Below are positions 13,901 through 28,900 of a DNA stretch of 64,000 bases, in pieces. Position 1 is the first letter of the stretch. Each line of letters starts with the position of its first letter. This stretch comes from Haliotis asinina (Eukaryota > Mollusca > Gastropoda > Lepetellida > Haliotidae). A model generated the notes under the pieces. It ran no database searches. It was not told the DNA's origin and saw only the letters and a program-made list of their open reading frames with translations. The translations under genes were made by a program, and so were the position numbers. The stretch covers positions 46,489,747-46,553,746 of the forward strand of contig NC_090292.1 in assembly GCF_037392515.1 (NCBI RefSeq), read 5' to 3'.

Positions 13901-16900
13901 TTAAAACGGTAATAAATGCAAACTTGATCATGTCACTATTTTGCAGGAATAATACCGATGTGATGTAAAGTCCAACTCAATTTATTCAAATTTCTTTTTC
14001 TGTCTCATGTTACTGACCACTGTACCAATTCTGTTTGGACGTTCCTTTCCTGATGTTCCTGTACAGCATTCTTCTGTCCTCAGATGTGTTCTCAAGTTTG
14101 TGTATGTTCATTGTTTAACTTTAACACTGTACTAAAGCTATGGGACAATGACGAGTAAGTAATGGAGTTTGGGCCAGATAAAGCATTAATCAACACAGTG
14201 AGCATCAATCTACTCTATTATGACAAGATTGCCTGTGAACCAAGTCAGCCAGAATGACCAACAGATTTCAACAGATTGGATATTGAAGACAAAATGTCAC
14301 TCTGATCTTAACAAGTTCTGAACTTCCTATTCCTGTCTTATGTTCCTTTGAAGTGTTCAAACATTCCGGTTCCTTGTTCCAGGACAGTTTTTATTTTTTC
14401 TGTACACTATTCGTCTATGTGTTCTTCTATGTCCCTATGTTGTATTCAATATTCAGAAGTTCCTGTCACACATCCCTGTGCAATGTTCTTATTTCATATA
14501 CAATGCTCTTATGTCATATACAATGCTCTTATTTCATGTACAGTGTTCAACAGTTTCTGTAATGTACCCAAATCTTGTACAACGGTCTTATGTTCTGTTC
14601 AGTGCTCAGAAGTTCCTGCCCATGTTCTTGTACAACGGTCTTACCTTCTGTTCAGTGCTCAGAAGTTCCTGCCCATGTTCTTGTACAACGGTCTTACGTT
14701 CTGTTTAGTGCTCAGAAGTTCCTGCCCATGTTCTTGTACAACGGTCTTACGTTCTGTTCCGTGCTCAGAAGTTCCTGCCCATGTTCTTGTACAATGTTCT
14801 TATGTTCTGTTTAGTGCTCAGAAGTTCCTGCCCATGTTCTTGTACAACGGTCTTACGTTCTGTTCAGTGCTCAGAAGTTCCTGCCCATGTTCTTGTACAA
14901 CGGTCTTACGTTCTGTTTAGTGCTCAGAAGTTCCTGCCCATGTTCTTGTACAATGTTCTTATGTTCTGTTCAGTGTCCAGAAGTTCCTGTGTATGTTCTT
15001 GAAACATTAGTTGAGCCTGTGCAGTAAACACATTTGTGACAAGTAGGCGGGGCAGGGAATGTAGATGAATACAATTGGTTGGTACAGGTACATGAGGTAG
15101 ATCAGGGATTAAACATGTGCAATACACACTGACCGTGGTGTGAACTCAGTACTGCTTCTGTTAGTACGTGTCCAATAGTATGATATAACACAATTCGCAT
15201 GAGGAAATTGAAGTTTTCAATATTTAGACGACTACCTGTTTCCCTCCTGTTTCAAATTAAATGTTCCGGAGGGCGTTCCCATATATGCAAATTGGGGTCA
15301 TTTGGCCAGTGTTTTTATTTCCAGTACAATGTTCTTGTTCCTTGTTAAATTTAAAAGTTCGTGTTCAATGTTCCTTCACGCTAATCTTGTACAGTGTTCT
15401 GTTCTGTGCATGTTTCGGAAGCTCCAGTTCTCTGTGCCTAAACAATCTTCATAAGCCCTGAGCAAATTTCCTTTTCCATCTTATAAAATGCAGATTCTGT
15501 CTTCCAGCATCAGTCACCTACAACCACACCTGTCACGAGAACACGTTTCACTGCAGTCCCGAAGAAGCATGCAACCTCGCAACACAAAAATGTATCTGTC
15601 GGTCCAACTTCCTTTATGACGCCAAGAAAAGAAGATGTGTGTCCAAGAACCGTATCGGCATGAGGTGTTCCTTCCCCACCCAGTGTGGCCCTAATGAGGA
15701 CTGTATTAAGGGCAGATGTAACTGCAAAATCGGCTACTCTTTCTCAGTCTTTCAAGAAGTCTGCTACCCGAAAGTTCCTGAGGGTGAGTTGTTTTGCTTT
15801 TTACAGTCATCCCTCGTCTTAACGTGGGTCTTGGGGTCCACAGATGACCCCCACATTATTAGACATCCGCTTATAGTACCTATTACATAATGTGGAACAA
15901 AGGCCAAGTAAAATCGTATTTTCCACAGACATAACAAAACTGCTATTTCGTATATTCCGTGATTGAAATAATTTTTCAACTGAACCTGACAGCCAGGCAG
16001 GTGGCCCATAAATGTTGCCTGCCCATCTTGAAAGTTGCCTGCCCACCTTTTTAACTTACTTTTTTGCAATAACTTACAAAAAAGGCGCCATTTTGTAACA
16101 AGTACAAACGAGTAAGTAACCCTCTCTTTGATTGGTTCTTATTGAACCATGTGACTACAATCCAATCATAGCGTAGCTTACTAAGCCAACCAGTTTTAGT
16201 GTCCTGTTGCTATCGTCACTGGCTGAAGAGTTATCCATGTATAATTATGGAATATGCTCGTAGCTTTCATTGATCTTTCTTAAATCAAAATATAACATGA
16301 CAATTAAAATGGCATGATCGTCCTGATAGCGAAGTGAAAGTAGGTCAACCTTAAAAATTTCAACCATACAATCGGGCTGGTGGAGAGAATTTCCAGGCAG
16401 CCCCACTCAAAATTTATCGGCCACAAGCAGTCGGGCAGGCCGTTATTTCAATCACTGCGTATGTTGTATCATTGAAGGTGAAAATAAACAAACTTTGAAC
16501 ATGACATATATTTTATATATATATATGTACGGGAAACTTGCAATCAACAATCACTAGACATGTTAACTAAATTGTTGTTCCTGTTATGCTACCTATTACT
16601 CAACTAAGCTGGAAATAGCGATCAGCTGTGCACAGATGTTTGGGTCCAATATACTGGTGATTCAGGTAAAAACGATCCATTAATATTACATCAAAGAACC
16701 TCTAATCCATTATCAGAATATTTTATATATTTAGTAGTTATTGTAACAGATATAGTATATATTGCTATCGGATTAGTATATGCATGTTTTCTGCAAACAT
16801 ACTTAGCATAACAATGAACACAGGCCGTTACCTGTCTGGATACATTTTATGTAGAAGGCAGTCTGACAAGTCACTGCTGACTTTCAGGGTGGATTGCAAC

Positions 16901-19900
16901 TGTGATCAGTAGAGGACGTAACGTGTACGCGAGACGGTCTCCCATTACGTGTACAAGTGACTACATGAGAGGGGGTCACTCATACGCGTGACTGCCTGAT
17001 CACAGACAGGGAAATTCTGCATGTCACACAAAAACGCATCTAAAAGTGTTATTTATGAAAATAATTAAAGAAAATTTGCTATGGTTGTTGACTGATGGTC
17101 ACGTTATTGGATGACGTGAATGAAAGCATAAAAAGAGGAAATTAAATTGTCAAAAAATGACAAAAAAGTGCAAAATTTGAGCAAAAATTGATGATATTTA
17201 ACAGAGAATTTCACCTATGTACATATTTTTCAGAAACTTAAATTTAGTATTTTCTGAAAGCTCATTCATCGTAGATTCATAATATATATGCAGCTTCCGA
17301 TGCACACCAACGCACACCTGTTTGTTATTGTGTTGAAACATGTTTACTTTCTTCGAAACTGCGCGAACCGTCTCGCGTAGAAGTGACTGGGTTACCGTGT
17401 CATTAATGGGAGGTAACTGATGCCTGACTAAATTGCTCAGTCAAAACATCCGTCTTGCGTCTTGGACTGTCCGAAGCATACGTAATTTAAATGGCGATAT
17501 TTTTCTTGCGTTACAACAATGAGGATATAATAAATTATAACAAAATCACGAATAACATTTTTTCATGCGGAATACTCTCTTTGTTGGAAGTATAATCATT
17601 GGAAAACACGACCACTTCTACCGATGTAAAAACAGTTTTACGTTTTATGTTTGCTGCTATAGCAGTAGATTTTAGACTTTTGACGACAATTTTCACCTGT
17701 GTGCACATTTCACACAAACATGATCTTTATATTTTCTGAAAGCTTGTTCCATGCAGATTTACCTCGTATAAGTACTTGTTCGTGTACACGAATGCACATA
17801 GGTGTACAATCGCGATGAAACACATCTACTTTCCACCCACCGCTCGGCACAGACACACAAACGGCCTCACAATTTCATTACGCGTACGAGAGACGCTTCC
17901 CAGAAGCACGAACAAAAGTAGTCAGTTTCTGACGGCAATTTTCACCTATGTGCAAATTTCACACAAACATGATCTTTGTATTTTCTGAAAGCTTGTTCCA
18001 TGCAGATTTACCTCGTGTAAGTACTTGTTCGTGTACACGAATGCACATAGGTGTACAATCGCGATGAAACACATCTACTTTCCACCCACCGCTCGGCACA
18101 GACACACAAATGGCCTCACAATTTCATTACGCGTACGAGAGACGCTACCCAGAAGCACGAACAAAAGTAGTCAGTTTTTGACGGCAATTTTCACCTATGT
18201 GCACATTTCACACAAACATGATCTTTGTATTTTCTGAAAGCTTGTTCCATGCAGATTTACCTCGTATAAGTACTTGTTCGTGTACACGAATGCACATAGG
18301 TGTACAATCGCGATGAAACACATCTACTTTCCACCCACCGCTCGGCACAGACACACAAACGGCCTCACAATTTCGTTACGCGTACGAGAGACGTTACCCA
18401 GAAGCACGAACAAAAGTAGTCAGTTTTTGACGGCAACTTTCACCTATGTGCACATTTCACACAAACATGATCTTTGTATTTTCTGAAAGCTTGTTCCATG
18501 CAGATTTACCTCGTATAAGTACTTGTTCGTGTACACGAATGCACATAGGTGTACAATCGCGATGAAACACATCTACTTTCCACCCACCGCTCGGCACAGA
18601 CACACAAACGGCCTTACAATTTCGCTACGCATACGAGAGACGCTACCCAGAAGCACGAACAAAAGTAGTCAGTTTTTGACGGCAATTTTCACCTATGTGC
18701 ACATTTCACACAAACATGATCTTTGTATTTTCTGAAAGCTTGTTCCATGCAGATTTACCTCGTATAAGTACTTGTTCGTGTACACGAATGCACATAGGTG
18801 TACAATCGCGATGAAACACATCTACTTTCCACCCACCGCTCGGCACAGACACACAAACGGCCTCACAATTTCGTTACGCGTACGAGAGACGTTACCCAGA
18901 AGCACGAACAAAAGTAGTCAGTTTTTGACGGCAATTTTCACCTATGTGCACATTTCACACAAACATGATCTTTGTATTTTCTGAAAGCTTGTTCCATGCA
19001 GATTTACCTCGTATAAGTACTTGTTCGTGTACACGAATGCACATAGGTGTACAATCGCGATGAAACACATCTACTTTCCACCCACCGCTCGGCACAGACA
19101 CACAAACGGCCTCACAATTTCGCTACGCGTACGAGAGACGCTACCCAGAAGCACGAACAAAAGTAGTCAGTTTTTGACAGCAATTTTCACCTATGTGCAC
19201 ATTTCACACAAACATGATCTTTGTATTTTCTGAAAGCTTGTTCCATGCAGATTTACCTTGTATAAGTACTTGTTCGTGTACACGAATGCACATAGGTGTA
19301 CAATCGCGATGAAACACATCTACTTTCCACCCACCGCTCGGAACAGTCACACAAACGGCCTCACAATTTCGTTACGTGTACGAGAGACGCTACCCAGAAG
19401 CACGAACAAAAGTAGTCAGTTTTTGACGGCAATTTTCACCTATGTGCACATTTCACACAAACATGATCTTTATATTTTCTGAAAGCTTGTTCCATGCAGA
19501 TTTACCTCGTATAAGTACTTGTTCGTGTACACGAATGCACATAGGTGTACAATCGCGATGAAACACATCTACTTTCCACCCACCGCTCGGCACAGACACA
19601 CAAACGGCCTCACAATTTCGTTACGCGTACGAGAGACGCTACCCAGAAGCACGAACAAAAGTAGTCAGTTTTTGACGGCAATTTTCACCTATGTGCACAT
19701 TTCACACAAACATGATCTTTGTATTTTCTGAAAGCTTGTTCCATGCAGATTTACCTCGTATAAGTACTTGTTCGTGTACACGAATGCACATAGGTGTACA
19801 ATCGCGATGAAACACATCTACTTTCCTGCTATTGGCCACAGACACACACACCGACCTCACAACATCAACAGACGTTCGAGAGGCAAAAGTAGTCGGTTTT

Positions 19901-22900
19901 GACGACGATTTTCACATGTGTGCCAGTTTCATAGAAACATTAACTTAACATGTTCTGAAAGCATATTCAATGCAGATTTACACCATACAAGTACTCGTTC
20001 ATGTACACGAACGCGCATAGGTGTGGCATCGCGTTGAAACACATCTACTTTCCTCCCACTGCTCGTCAGACACTCAAACCTTAGTCACAATCTCGTTACG
20101 GCTACGAGAGACGCCTTTGGCCACGGGAGCAGACCCGGTGCTCAATATGTTCACTCGCATCAAGTGGTACGTAAATTCGGAGGACTGCATGACCTTTAAT
20201 AGTTTAAACAAAATGTATTCTTGAACACACTGCATGCAGGAATTACCACTCATTTCCTTAAGTTTTATGTCATTGTCATCAACACGTAATATTATAGAAA
20301 TACGATTTCTCGACTTTTAAACAGATGACATGAATGTGATAAAAAAAGTGTTATTTAGACGGAGATTTATGTATTCATATATATTGTTTCCAGTCTAAGT
20401 AAACTTAGCCTCAGTACTTTTCCTTAGGCTCCACTACTGAGTCTAACAAAACCTTATGGGAGGTCGCGTCAGGTAACCTTTGGGACTTACCAATCAGAAC
20501 CCAGCTTTCCAAATCGCGAAAGTGGACATTCGCACACACCTTTTGAACTTTTTATCTCGAAAAGGTTCGTACCCGAACGATTCCGAATGTTATTTAGCGT
20601 ATGATCGCTTCTGGGTGATTCACACGGCGCACATTACAACCATGACAACAGAGTAAACTGTCTCCGAAAACAGTGTTTTGGCAATATTCAAGGGATCTCA
20701 TCTTGCGGAAATATTAGCCAATGGTAACCATGTCAACAGAAACCCCAAAGCGTATATACCGCAGGTCAAATATCTGTATTTTCTGCGGATTGTTGTTTGT
20801 GGAGAGATCTGTGCCCCTAAGTAGTAGCCGTTGTCTGATTGGTTAAATCTATATAACCGTCTCGCTATTGATTGGACGGTCATAGGTCGCTCAAAGGTTG
20901 CCTGATGCGACCTTCTGCTAGGGTTTGTTAAACTCAGTGGTGGAGTGTAAGGAATAACATTGAGACTGAGTTTACTTAGACTGACATTGTTTCAAAGCTG
21001 TATTATTACAGCAATAAATCAGTCGAGTCATCCCTGTTACACACGGAAGATGCCACTTCCCTGAGCAGATTTTGCTCACCTACATATCAACTGAATTTTT
21101 GTCACAACTGAATAAACATGATTCTGTCTTTTACCAGCTTAACAACACCAAACAAAATAGTTAGCATTTAATTGTGCGTTTTTAAGTTTACCACGGACGA
21201 TAAAGGCATCGTAAGCAGGAAACTGCACCGTGACTGGCCGTGTCCACAAGACAGCCGTGTCATCTGTCTGCAAATATGCTGTCTCCAAACCCAATAAATG
21301 GGTATCCAGTCTCCTACCTGTGTATTCAGGGCTAATCAACTGCAGTCATAAACTATGCCTGACTGCATCCTCTTCATTCCGGCTTAATCATTGCTGGAAA
21401 ACAGTGTCGTGTGTGATATTGCATAATCTGTGTGAAATATATTTGTGTTTCATTCTGTCAGGGGACAAATACAATTCGCCGTACTGAAGAATTTTGAACA
21501 TGCACCTGTGTCCGAGAATATATAACTATTTCCATAGTTATACTAAATACATATAAAACATTCAGTGAAAGGTTACGTAATTATGACAAATAATGCAAAA
21601 CTCCCTGGTATACACATATTTCTTCATTCTGCAGATGATGGCTGAAAAGGCTGTCTAAACCAACATGCTGGACTGTACCTGGGTCTGGTTGTCTTCCCCT
21701 GTCCATGCTGTCGTCCAGGAAGGAAACCCTTCCTATTTCACGCATATTCATAGAATATATATTTCTGTGTTGTCCTTTGAATGTATTGTTTTTATCTATG
21801 CATACTATTTAAGCCATCTACCAAAATAAAAGAGAGGAAAGCCGATGATAGCTTTGACAACGACGCACAGCACTTTCAAGTACTCTTCTAAGATAATCAG
21901 TACAAGAATAACTCCTTCATACCAAAACAGAACACTTTGAAAAACACTATTTCATTAGGCAATAAAAATCTGTTCATAAGTCGTCGATCAGTAATGCTAT
22001 GGACAATATTTTGAGTTTGTAATCATGTGGAACAGTTTTACTCCTTTCTTCATCATGAATATGTCATCTCATTATCACGTGAGCGATCGTTATCACGTGA
22101 TCAGTTCAATCGGAATGAAGTAAGAAAACGCTATTTTGCCCACCTCCATGCGACTTGAATATTTGTCACCACAAAATAAACATTTCTATGGCCTTTCACA
22201 GATTATCAAACACAAACAGGAAACGGAATGCATGTAATTAGCATTTAATTACGTGTTTTCAAGCTATCATAAAATATACCTCGGACGACAAAGGCACCGT
22301 AAACAGGAAATTACACAATCGCCCCCCCGTGTCCACCAGATAGCCATGTAAACTGTCTGCAAACTCTGAAGTAACGTGCTGTACTGCATCACACCTGTTG
22401 CCGGTCTCCACCTGTATATTCAATGATACCCAACTACAGTAATTAACTATGTCTGGCCGCGTTCGGCCTAGTCTTCACTCCAGTGTCCCGTGTGTGATAC
22501 AATAAGTTGCGTAATCCAAATGAAAGTTAATTGTGTTGCATTCGGCCAAAAAGATGAACCAAGACAAGCACAATTCGCCGCACTGATGTATTTCAAATAT
22601 GTACCTGTGTTTCATAACCATAGTTGTACTACATACATCTCAAACATTCAGTGAAAGCTTCATACATTTTCGTTTTTATAACAAATAATGCGATGTTCCC
22701 TGGAATGTGCGTGTCCCCTCATTCTGCCGTTCCCAGTCCAACGCAGCATGCAGGATTGTACACGGGGCTGGTTGTCTTCCACTGGCCATGCTGTCTTCCA
22801 GGAACGAAAACCTTTTCTGTTTCAAGCATATACAAAGAATATGTGTAAACAAGAAAGTCCCAGTTTTTACATGAAGTGGATCTGGTAAAGTGTGTTGTTA

Positions 22901-25900
22901 GTTTTGTTGTAGAAAAGGTATGTGTGCAAATACGTATGTATTCGATCTAATTGAAATTACCTGTATGTGTACAGGGTAAGTGAAACAACACATTCTTACC
23001 TTAATATACTGTGCACACTGAAGGGGATGGAGGAATGATGTCTTCCAGGATGAGGGATGTTACGCAAATCGCCGACATGATGCACAATTCTTCAGAAAAT
23101 GATGATTTGTAGAGTTAACATGAGCTTACCGAATGCGTAATGTATCCGCCAGGTCATGTGGAGTTTGATCGAAAGAGGGGGCGAAAGATATTACAACCTG
23201 CAGGCGGCGTTAAGTTTGCGTATTTAAATGTGTATTTTCGTACTTTTTTCTTTTCGAAATTATGTCACAAAGTGTGATTTCTGTTTTTAAATGCCTTTAT
23301 CAAATCATGTCAATTTCCGAAGGCATAAATTAGGTTCAAGTTACTTATATGCATTTTCATGATCAACAAGTCATCATTCGCAAGCTGTATAACAGTTGCA
23401 AAAATGTGCATATTCTTACCTAAAATTATTCAGATATTTCTCACCAAAGTCAATGTTATATTTCATACATTTTGTTAAAGTATTCACATTGTAGCAGGCT
23501 TGTTGTCGGTAACTTGCGTAACTGACAGCTGTCTATGCTACTGGCATCACCCCATGCCGCTAAAAGCCTGATGGAGTATACACTCCAGTGTTTGTACTGA
23601 CCGCTCCGACCACAACTTAATGGTCAAATATTCACGCCTGTACACGCTGTCAAATTAGACAGATGTAGATGTGGAGGCTTAACCACGTACATTACTGGTT
23701 ATTACTCAACTTTTCCGACAACACACGGCCAAAGCAATTAGAATCTCGAAAGCTATCTGCCAAAATTGAGTAATATCTCGGTGCCATAACTTTTCAAAAG
23801 ATAGACAAAGCGTCGTCTCCATTTTAGGGAAACTGGTTATACCGTACAAGCAGAGGGTTCAGCTATATAAGCACCAGGGTCTGAAACATACATCAGTCTG
23901 ACCCTGGAACCCTTCTGTTTGTATCAAGGTAAGCCATAGTTACTTTATACTTTGCTCTTTTCATATTTTTGCTTAAAATGCGCCTTACTTGAATAATGAA
24001 CCTAGTTCTGCACTTTATCAAAGTCATGTTCTAATCTTGTACCTTGGCCGCGTGGTTATGATTAATGTAATTTGGTATCATTACTACGGTAGTTCTGTAT
24101 GCCGTCACTTTGTAGTTCTGTATTCCGACACTTTGTAAGATCTGTATGCTGTCACTTTGTAAGACTAACATAGTTATAACTTAAACACACAATTCGGCTG
24201 TATGACAGATATGGTTTACAAGTTAGGCTTCTATTATTTTTTAAAACTATCGCAATATGTGTCCTGGAAGTTTTTTCGTTAACAATGTATATACATGCGT
24301 TCTGTAATTTAGAATATGTGCAGGTTGCACGCTGTGAGAATGTGTTTTAAGTCGCCACTCTGGCACTGATTGTAATCTTCATATGTGTAGAATTCGTCTT
24401 TTCAAATATAATGGAAAATGTTGAATAACATGAAGCGCTAGTTCTACCCATACTTTCCGGCGTCAGTTCACTGTTCAGTTTCATGTACAATTCCTGCCTG
24501 ACAGACAGAGTTATTAGTTCACTTCAGTTGAGATGTTTTACCATCGCATATTGTCGAAACCAAAAACCAAGTCAGCGCAAGTATATGTTTTAGATTGTGA
24601 CTAGTTGCTTTCGTAGATATTGTAATTTTAGGTAACTGAGTTAACATTGTGACTGCATATATGTTCAGAAGAAATACTTGAACGTTAAATTATTCTGACC
24701 AAATGCGTACAGCATTAGCAAAGCCTAAGTGAATATATATTTTCCATTTGATATACGCTATTGTCCTTCACTATCGTGAGTTATTAACTCGGAACATCTC
24801 CGGTAAATAGCAATCATTTGGAAGCTACGAAATTTAGTCTATGTGTATTGTAGATCAGTTCGTAAAGAACCAGGGTTTTTCAGATTTCCAAACTTACAGA
24901 TATATTCTTCATAACTTTCTATATTTATCCTGCTAACAGTTTAGTCGTATAATATTTTTAGTGAGTTGTTTACTTTGTCAGTTTAAAGCACATCAGTGGA
25001 TTTAATGAATAAAGGCTAACGCTGTAGAATCTGTGCAGCAACGCAACTGTCACGGTTCATTAGCATGCCGCCACACTGGTCTGCACAGCTACTACGCGGA
25101 TAGATTGTTTACTTGTGACGTACCGTACCGTAGTCAGTCTCAGTGCTCTCTAATTATCAGTCACATAGGCCTTCATTTATATAGCTGTGTGTCAGTCAAT
25201 ATTCTGAACTGGTCCAGAGATATTTATTTGTCAAATATATCACGGCTCATCTATAATTATTACGTTAAATTTACCGTACAGCAGATTATAACAGTGCACG
25301 TTCAACACTGTACGGGCGTACCGTATTTAAGGGAAAGGATGCCCCTGTATTGAAAAATGGTCGCTGTTCAAGAATGGCACAATGTTTATGAGTAAAATGT
25401 ACATGATAAATGATTACAGATTATGTTATATCAGATATTGCCAGTACAGACAGGCAGTTGTTAATTATAACTTTAAATTTGTTTGTATTACGCCGTCGTA
25501 ACGGTAATGGACATTGTATTGAATTTAACTTAAATTTATAATGATTTATTATATAAAGAAAGGTTTAGATGTTTATTCTATTCTTCTCAAGTGCATCGAT
25601 GACATTTTATATCATTGTGGTTGAATGATTTTGTATGACATTGAATCCATGTACTGAATAAAGAGTCTGACCCTGGAACCCTTCTGTTTGTATCAAGGTG
25701 TGGAGATCCCCCCGGCTAATTCCCCAATTCTAGGTACGAAGTAGCTTGGTGACAAACCAACCCCGACTTCAGCTGGACTGTACAGAGGAACACCATCCTC
25801 AACTTGCAATAAGCAAACACGAGATCACCAGAAACCTTATAACAGTTTGCGTCTAATTAGTTTGTTTTCTTCCCAACTTCTGTCATTTTACACAATGCAC

Positions 25901-28900
25901 ATCTATTTACGGTGGTCTTAAAAGAAACATCATTTCTCTTTCAAGAGGTTCAGAAACGTTTGCATTTGGTTCGGTTCCAATGGTGAACACTAGCTAGGAC
26001 TACAAATCTGTTTGCTATAATCGTATTGGCAATGAAGTATTGCAGATTCATACCCGTGGAGATATTCAGAGAGATATGCATCATAGCCTAATTTTCATAC
26101 ATCAATAACATTTTTTCAGATGTGTTTACAAAATAGTGTGTATACTGATGAAACTGCATGCTCACTTCCTTCGGATAACACCTCATATACGAGGGGTCCA
26201 CGGTTCATTTGATTGGGTGAAACAGTCGCGCACGTTTACAGGGACTGTATGTTCTGTAAAACAGCATGCACGGCTAATGCGGGCATAACCTGATATGTAC
26301 TCTGGAAGATACGATATCGACATGTCAACACCATGAGCTGTAATGAAATATCGAAGCAGGTATTCTAGTATAACACTAATTTTGATCAGTACGAGATGTC
26401 AGCTATGGCTGGCACCGCGAGTCCCTTTTTTGAGTGTGCTGTGTGGAGTAATACAATGGACGTACGTCACTTCCGAAAAATATGCAAATGATTTAGTAGT
26501 TTTCGCAGGATTACTTTTGACGAAGTTGGCAAAGTTTTGATTCATGCAAGATGCGGTAGGGGTCGTATTACTTTCAAAATAGTCTGTAACTTTCTGCAAG
26601 ATGAATACGTTGACATTTCCACCAGTGATACATTCAAATGAAATAAATCACCTTTTCATGAGCGATGAATTGATTTTTGTGTAATTGGCATATGTAAACA
26701 GCCGACCTTGGGCATGGTATTCTGCTTTCCCGATGTTTTCACGTGCCGAAAAAATTGAAAAATAGAGAGGCCCAGTATGCATCAACCTAGGATGATTGTA
26801 AATATTTTGTCGGACAAACAACTTGTATTTTGCAAGTTGTAATCTGCTAAGTGCAAATGACGAAAGCGTGGCATCTGAGATCGAAAAACCTGTTCATTCA
26901 CGACTGTCAAGTACCCCACCACCCTTGGGGATTTTACGGGACGCTTTAATTACCCTGCATCGTGTTCGCACCCAATCGAGGTGGTTCCACGGTGATTGAA
27001 TTAATTAGGGGGAAGCGCTTCAGTTAGTACCGTGGAGCGCACCGTTTCGCGGACAAGAGACGATAGGCCGTCTCGTGTACACGTTACGTCTCGGACTGGT
27101 GATTGTAAAAAGCAAAATGTTGGCCATTTAAAAATGACTTCATTGAGTCAATAATGCGGGTCTTGGAGTCCATGGATTACGAGATTGTAATTTGTTTGTG
27201 ATTGCTAAGAATAATGTGAACTTAGTGCTGTCGCTGTTGGCTTGAAAAACAGACCCATACGAATATAGTAAGCGGAAGTTGTATGCGCATGAAATGAGGT
27301 AACGCCATTCACTCATGGTGTCTTTGTTGTTTCTGTCAACAGTCTTAATGAATAAAATTGGGATTGAATTTAATCAAATAAAATGTGGTTTATGACACCA
27401 TATGTCCTTGGATGGCTGTGTTTTTGCATCAGAGCAAAATTGTAAGTGCTGGTTGTAACTCTTTCAATTTCAAAAGTTCCTACTATGATGTTGGTATGAT
27501 TATTATTGAGAAAACCCTGCATGCTTTGAGCAGCAGAAACACAATGGATATGTACGATAAGCACTGACAGTTGCCATCCTCACTGAATTTCACTAGTTTA
27601 CGTAATTTATCAGCGGATTTGTTGATGAACTATTTTCAGTTTCGTGAAGGGGTGTGATCGCAATTCGTCCGTCTGTAATCGTTTGGTTTCCGGAGCATAA
27701 CTCAATATTTTTAGGCCAAAATGGATAGATATAATAATCAGAACCTAAGGTTGTGCCTTTTGCTATTTACAGATTTTTGGCATTTTTATTTTTTTTGTTT
27801 TTTCCATGGTGGGGTGAGTTTCATTTCCGGAGCAGAACTAAAAACATGTTCAATAATTTTTTGCAAAACTTGGTAGATATATCAGTCAGAACCTAAAATG
27901 GCGCCTTTTGCTATGTACAGGATTTTGTGATTTATTATTTTCTCGGTTTCCATGGAAATGTTTTGGACATAGTCTCAAAATGGAGAGATGAGACGAGAGA
28001 CGAGCTTCGTTTCCGGTGCAGAACTCAAAAACCATTCAATATTTTTCTGAAAAAATGTTAGATATATGAGTCAGAACATAAAGTGGTCTTTTGCTATGTA
28101 CATGTTTTTGTGATTTCTTGTTTTCTCGGTTTCCATGGAAACGTTTCGGACTTAGTCTCAAAATGGAGGGATGGGCTTCATTTCTGGTGCAAAACTCAAA
28201 AACCATTCAATATTCTTCTGCAAAACTTGGTATATATATCAATCAGAACCTGAAGTGGTGCCTTTTGGTATTTACAGGTTTCATGATTTCTTACTTCCTC
28301 GGTTTCCATGGAAATGTTTTGGACTTTTTGCTGTTTACAGATATATGGCATTTATATTTTTTATGACTTCCATGGAAACGATTCAAGCTTAATATAAGAC
28401 AACATCAAGTAACTGTCAGATGATTTGTCCTTTCAAACATGTTGGGGCCTGGGGGATATGTCATCTTCTGATGCCTCTTGTTTTATGGGAGCCATGGATT
28501 ACCCTGAGGTTTAACCGAATCTATGGTATTGCGAAGCACGTTATTGCAAAGGATTTTATGTCGCTTTTAGCAATATTCCAGCAATATCACGGCAGGGGAC
28601 ACCAGAAATGGGCTTCACACAATGTACCCATGTGAGAATTTGAACCTTGGTCTCCGACATGACCAACAAACATTTTAACCTCTAGGCTACCCTACCATCC
28701 TATTTTTGTGAAGTGTGGCACTAAGTGTGTGCAGTAAGCACTAAGTGAAGTGACATCACTCAGTCATTTTATACCCATTCCTGGGGTAGAATAGGCCTTC
28801 AGCAACCCATGCTTGCCATAAAAGGCGACTATGCTTGTCGTAAGAGGCGACTAACGGGATCGGGTGGTCAGGCTCTCTGACTTGGTTGACACATGTCATC

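Noticed and set aside
14348-15002. Cys/Ser-rich 190-residue protein
   Set aside because: It is a translation of a 60-bp minisatellite; the same array is open in several frames.
17776-19731. Eight tandem 70-residue genes
   Set aside because: They are satellite units. The frames start at TTG rather than ATG, end in TGA, and the DNA is equally conserved outside the frame.
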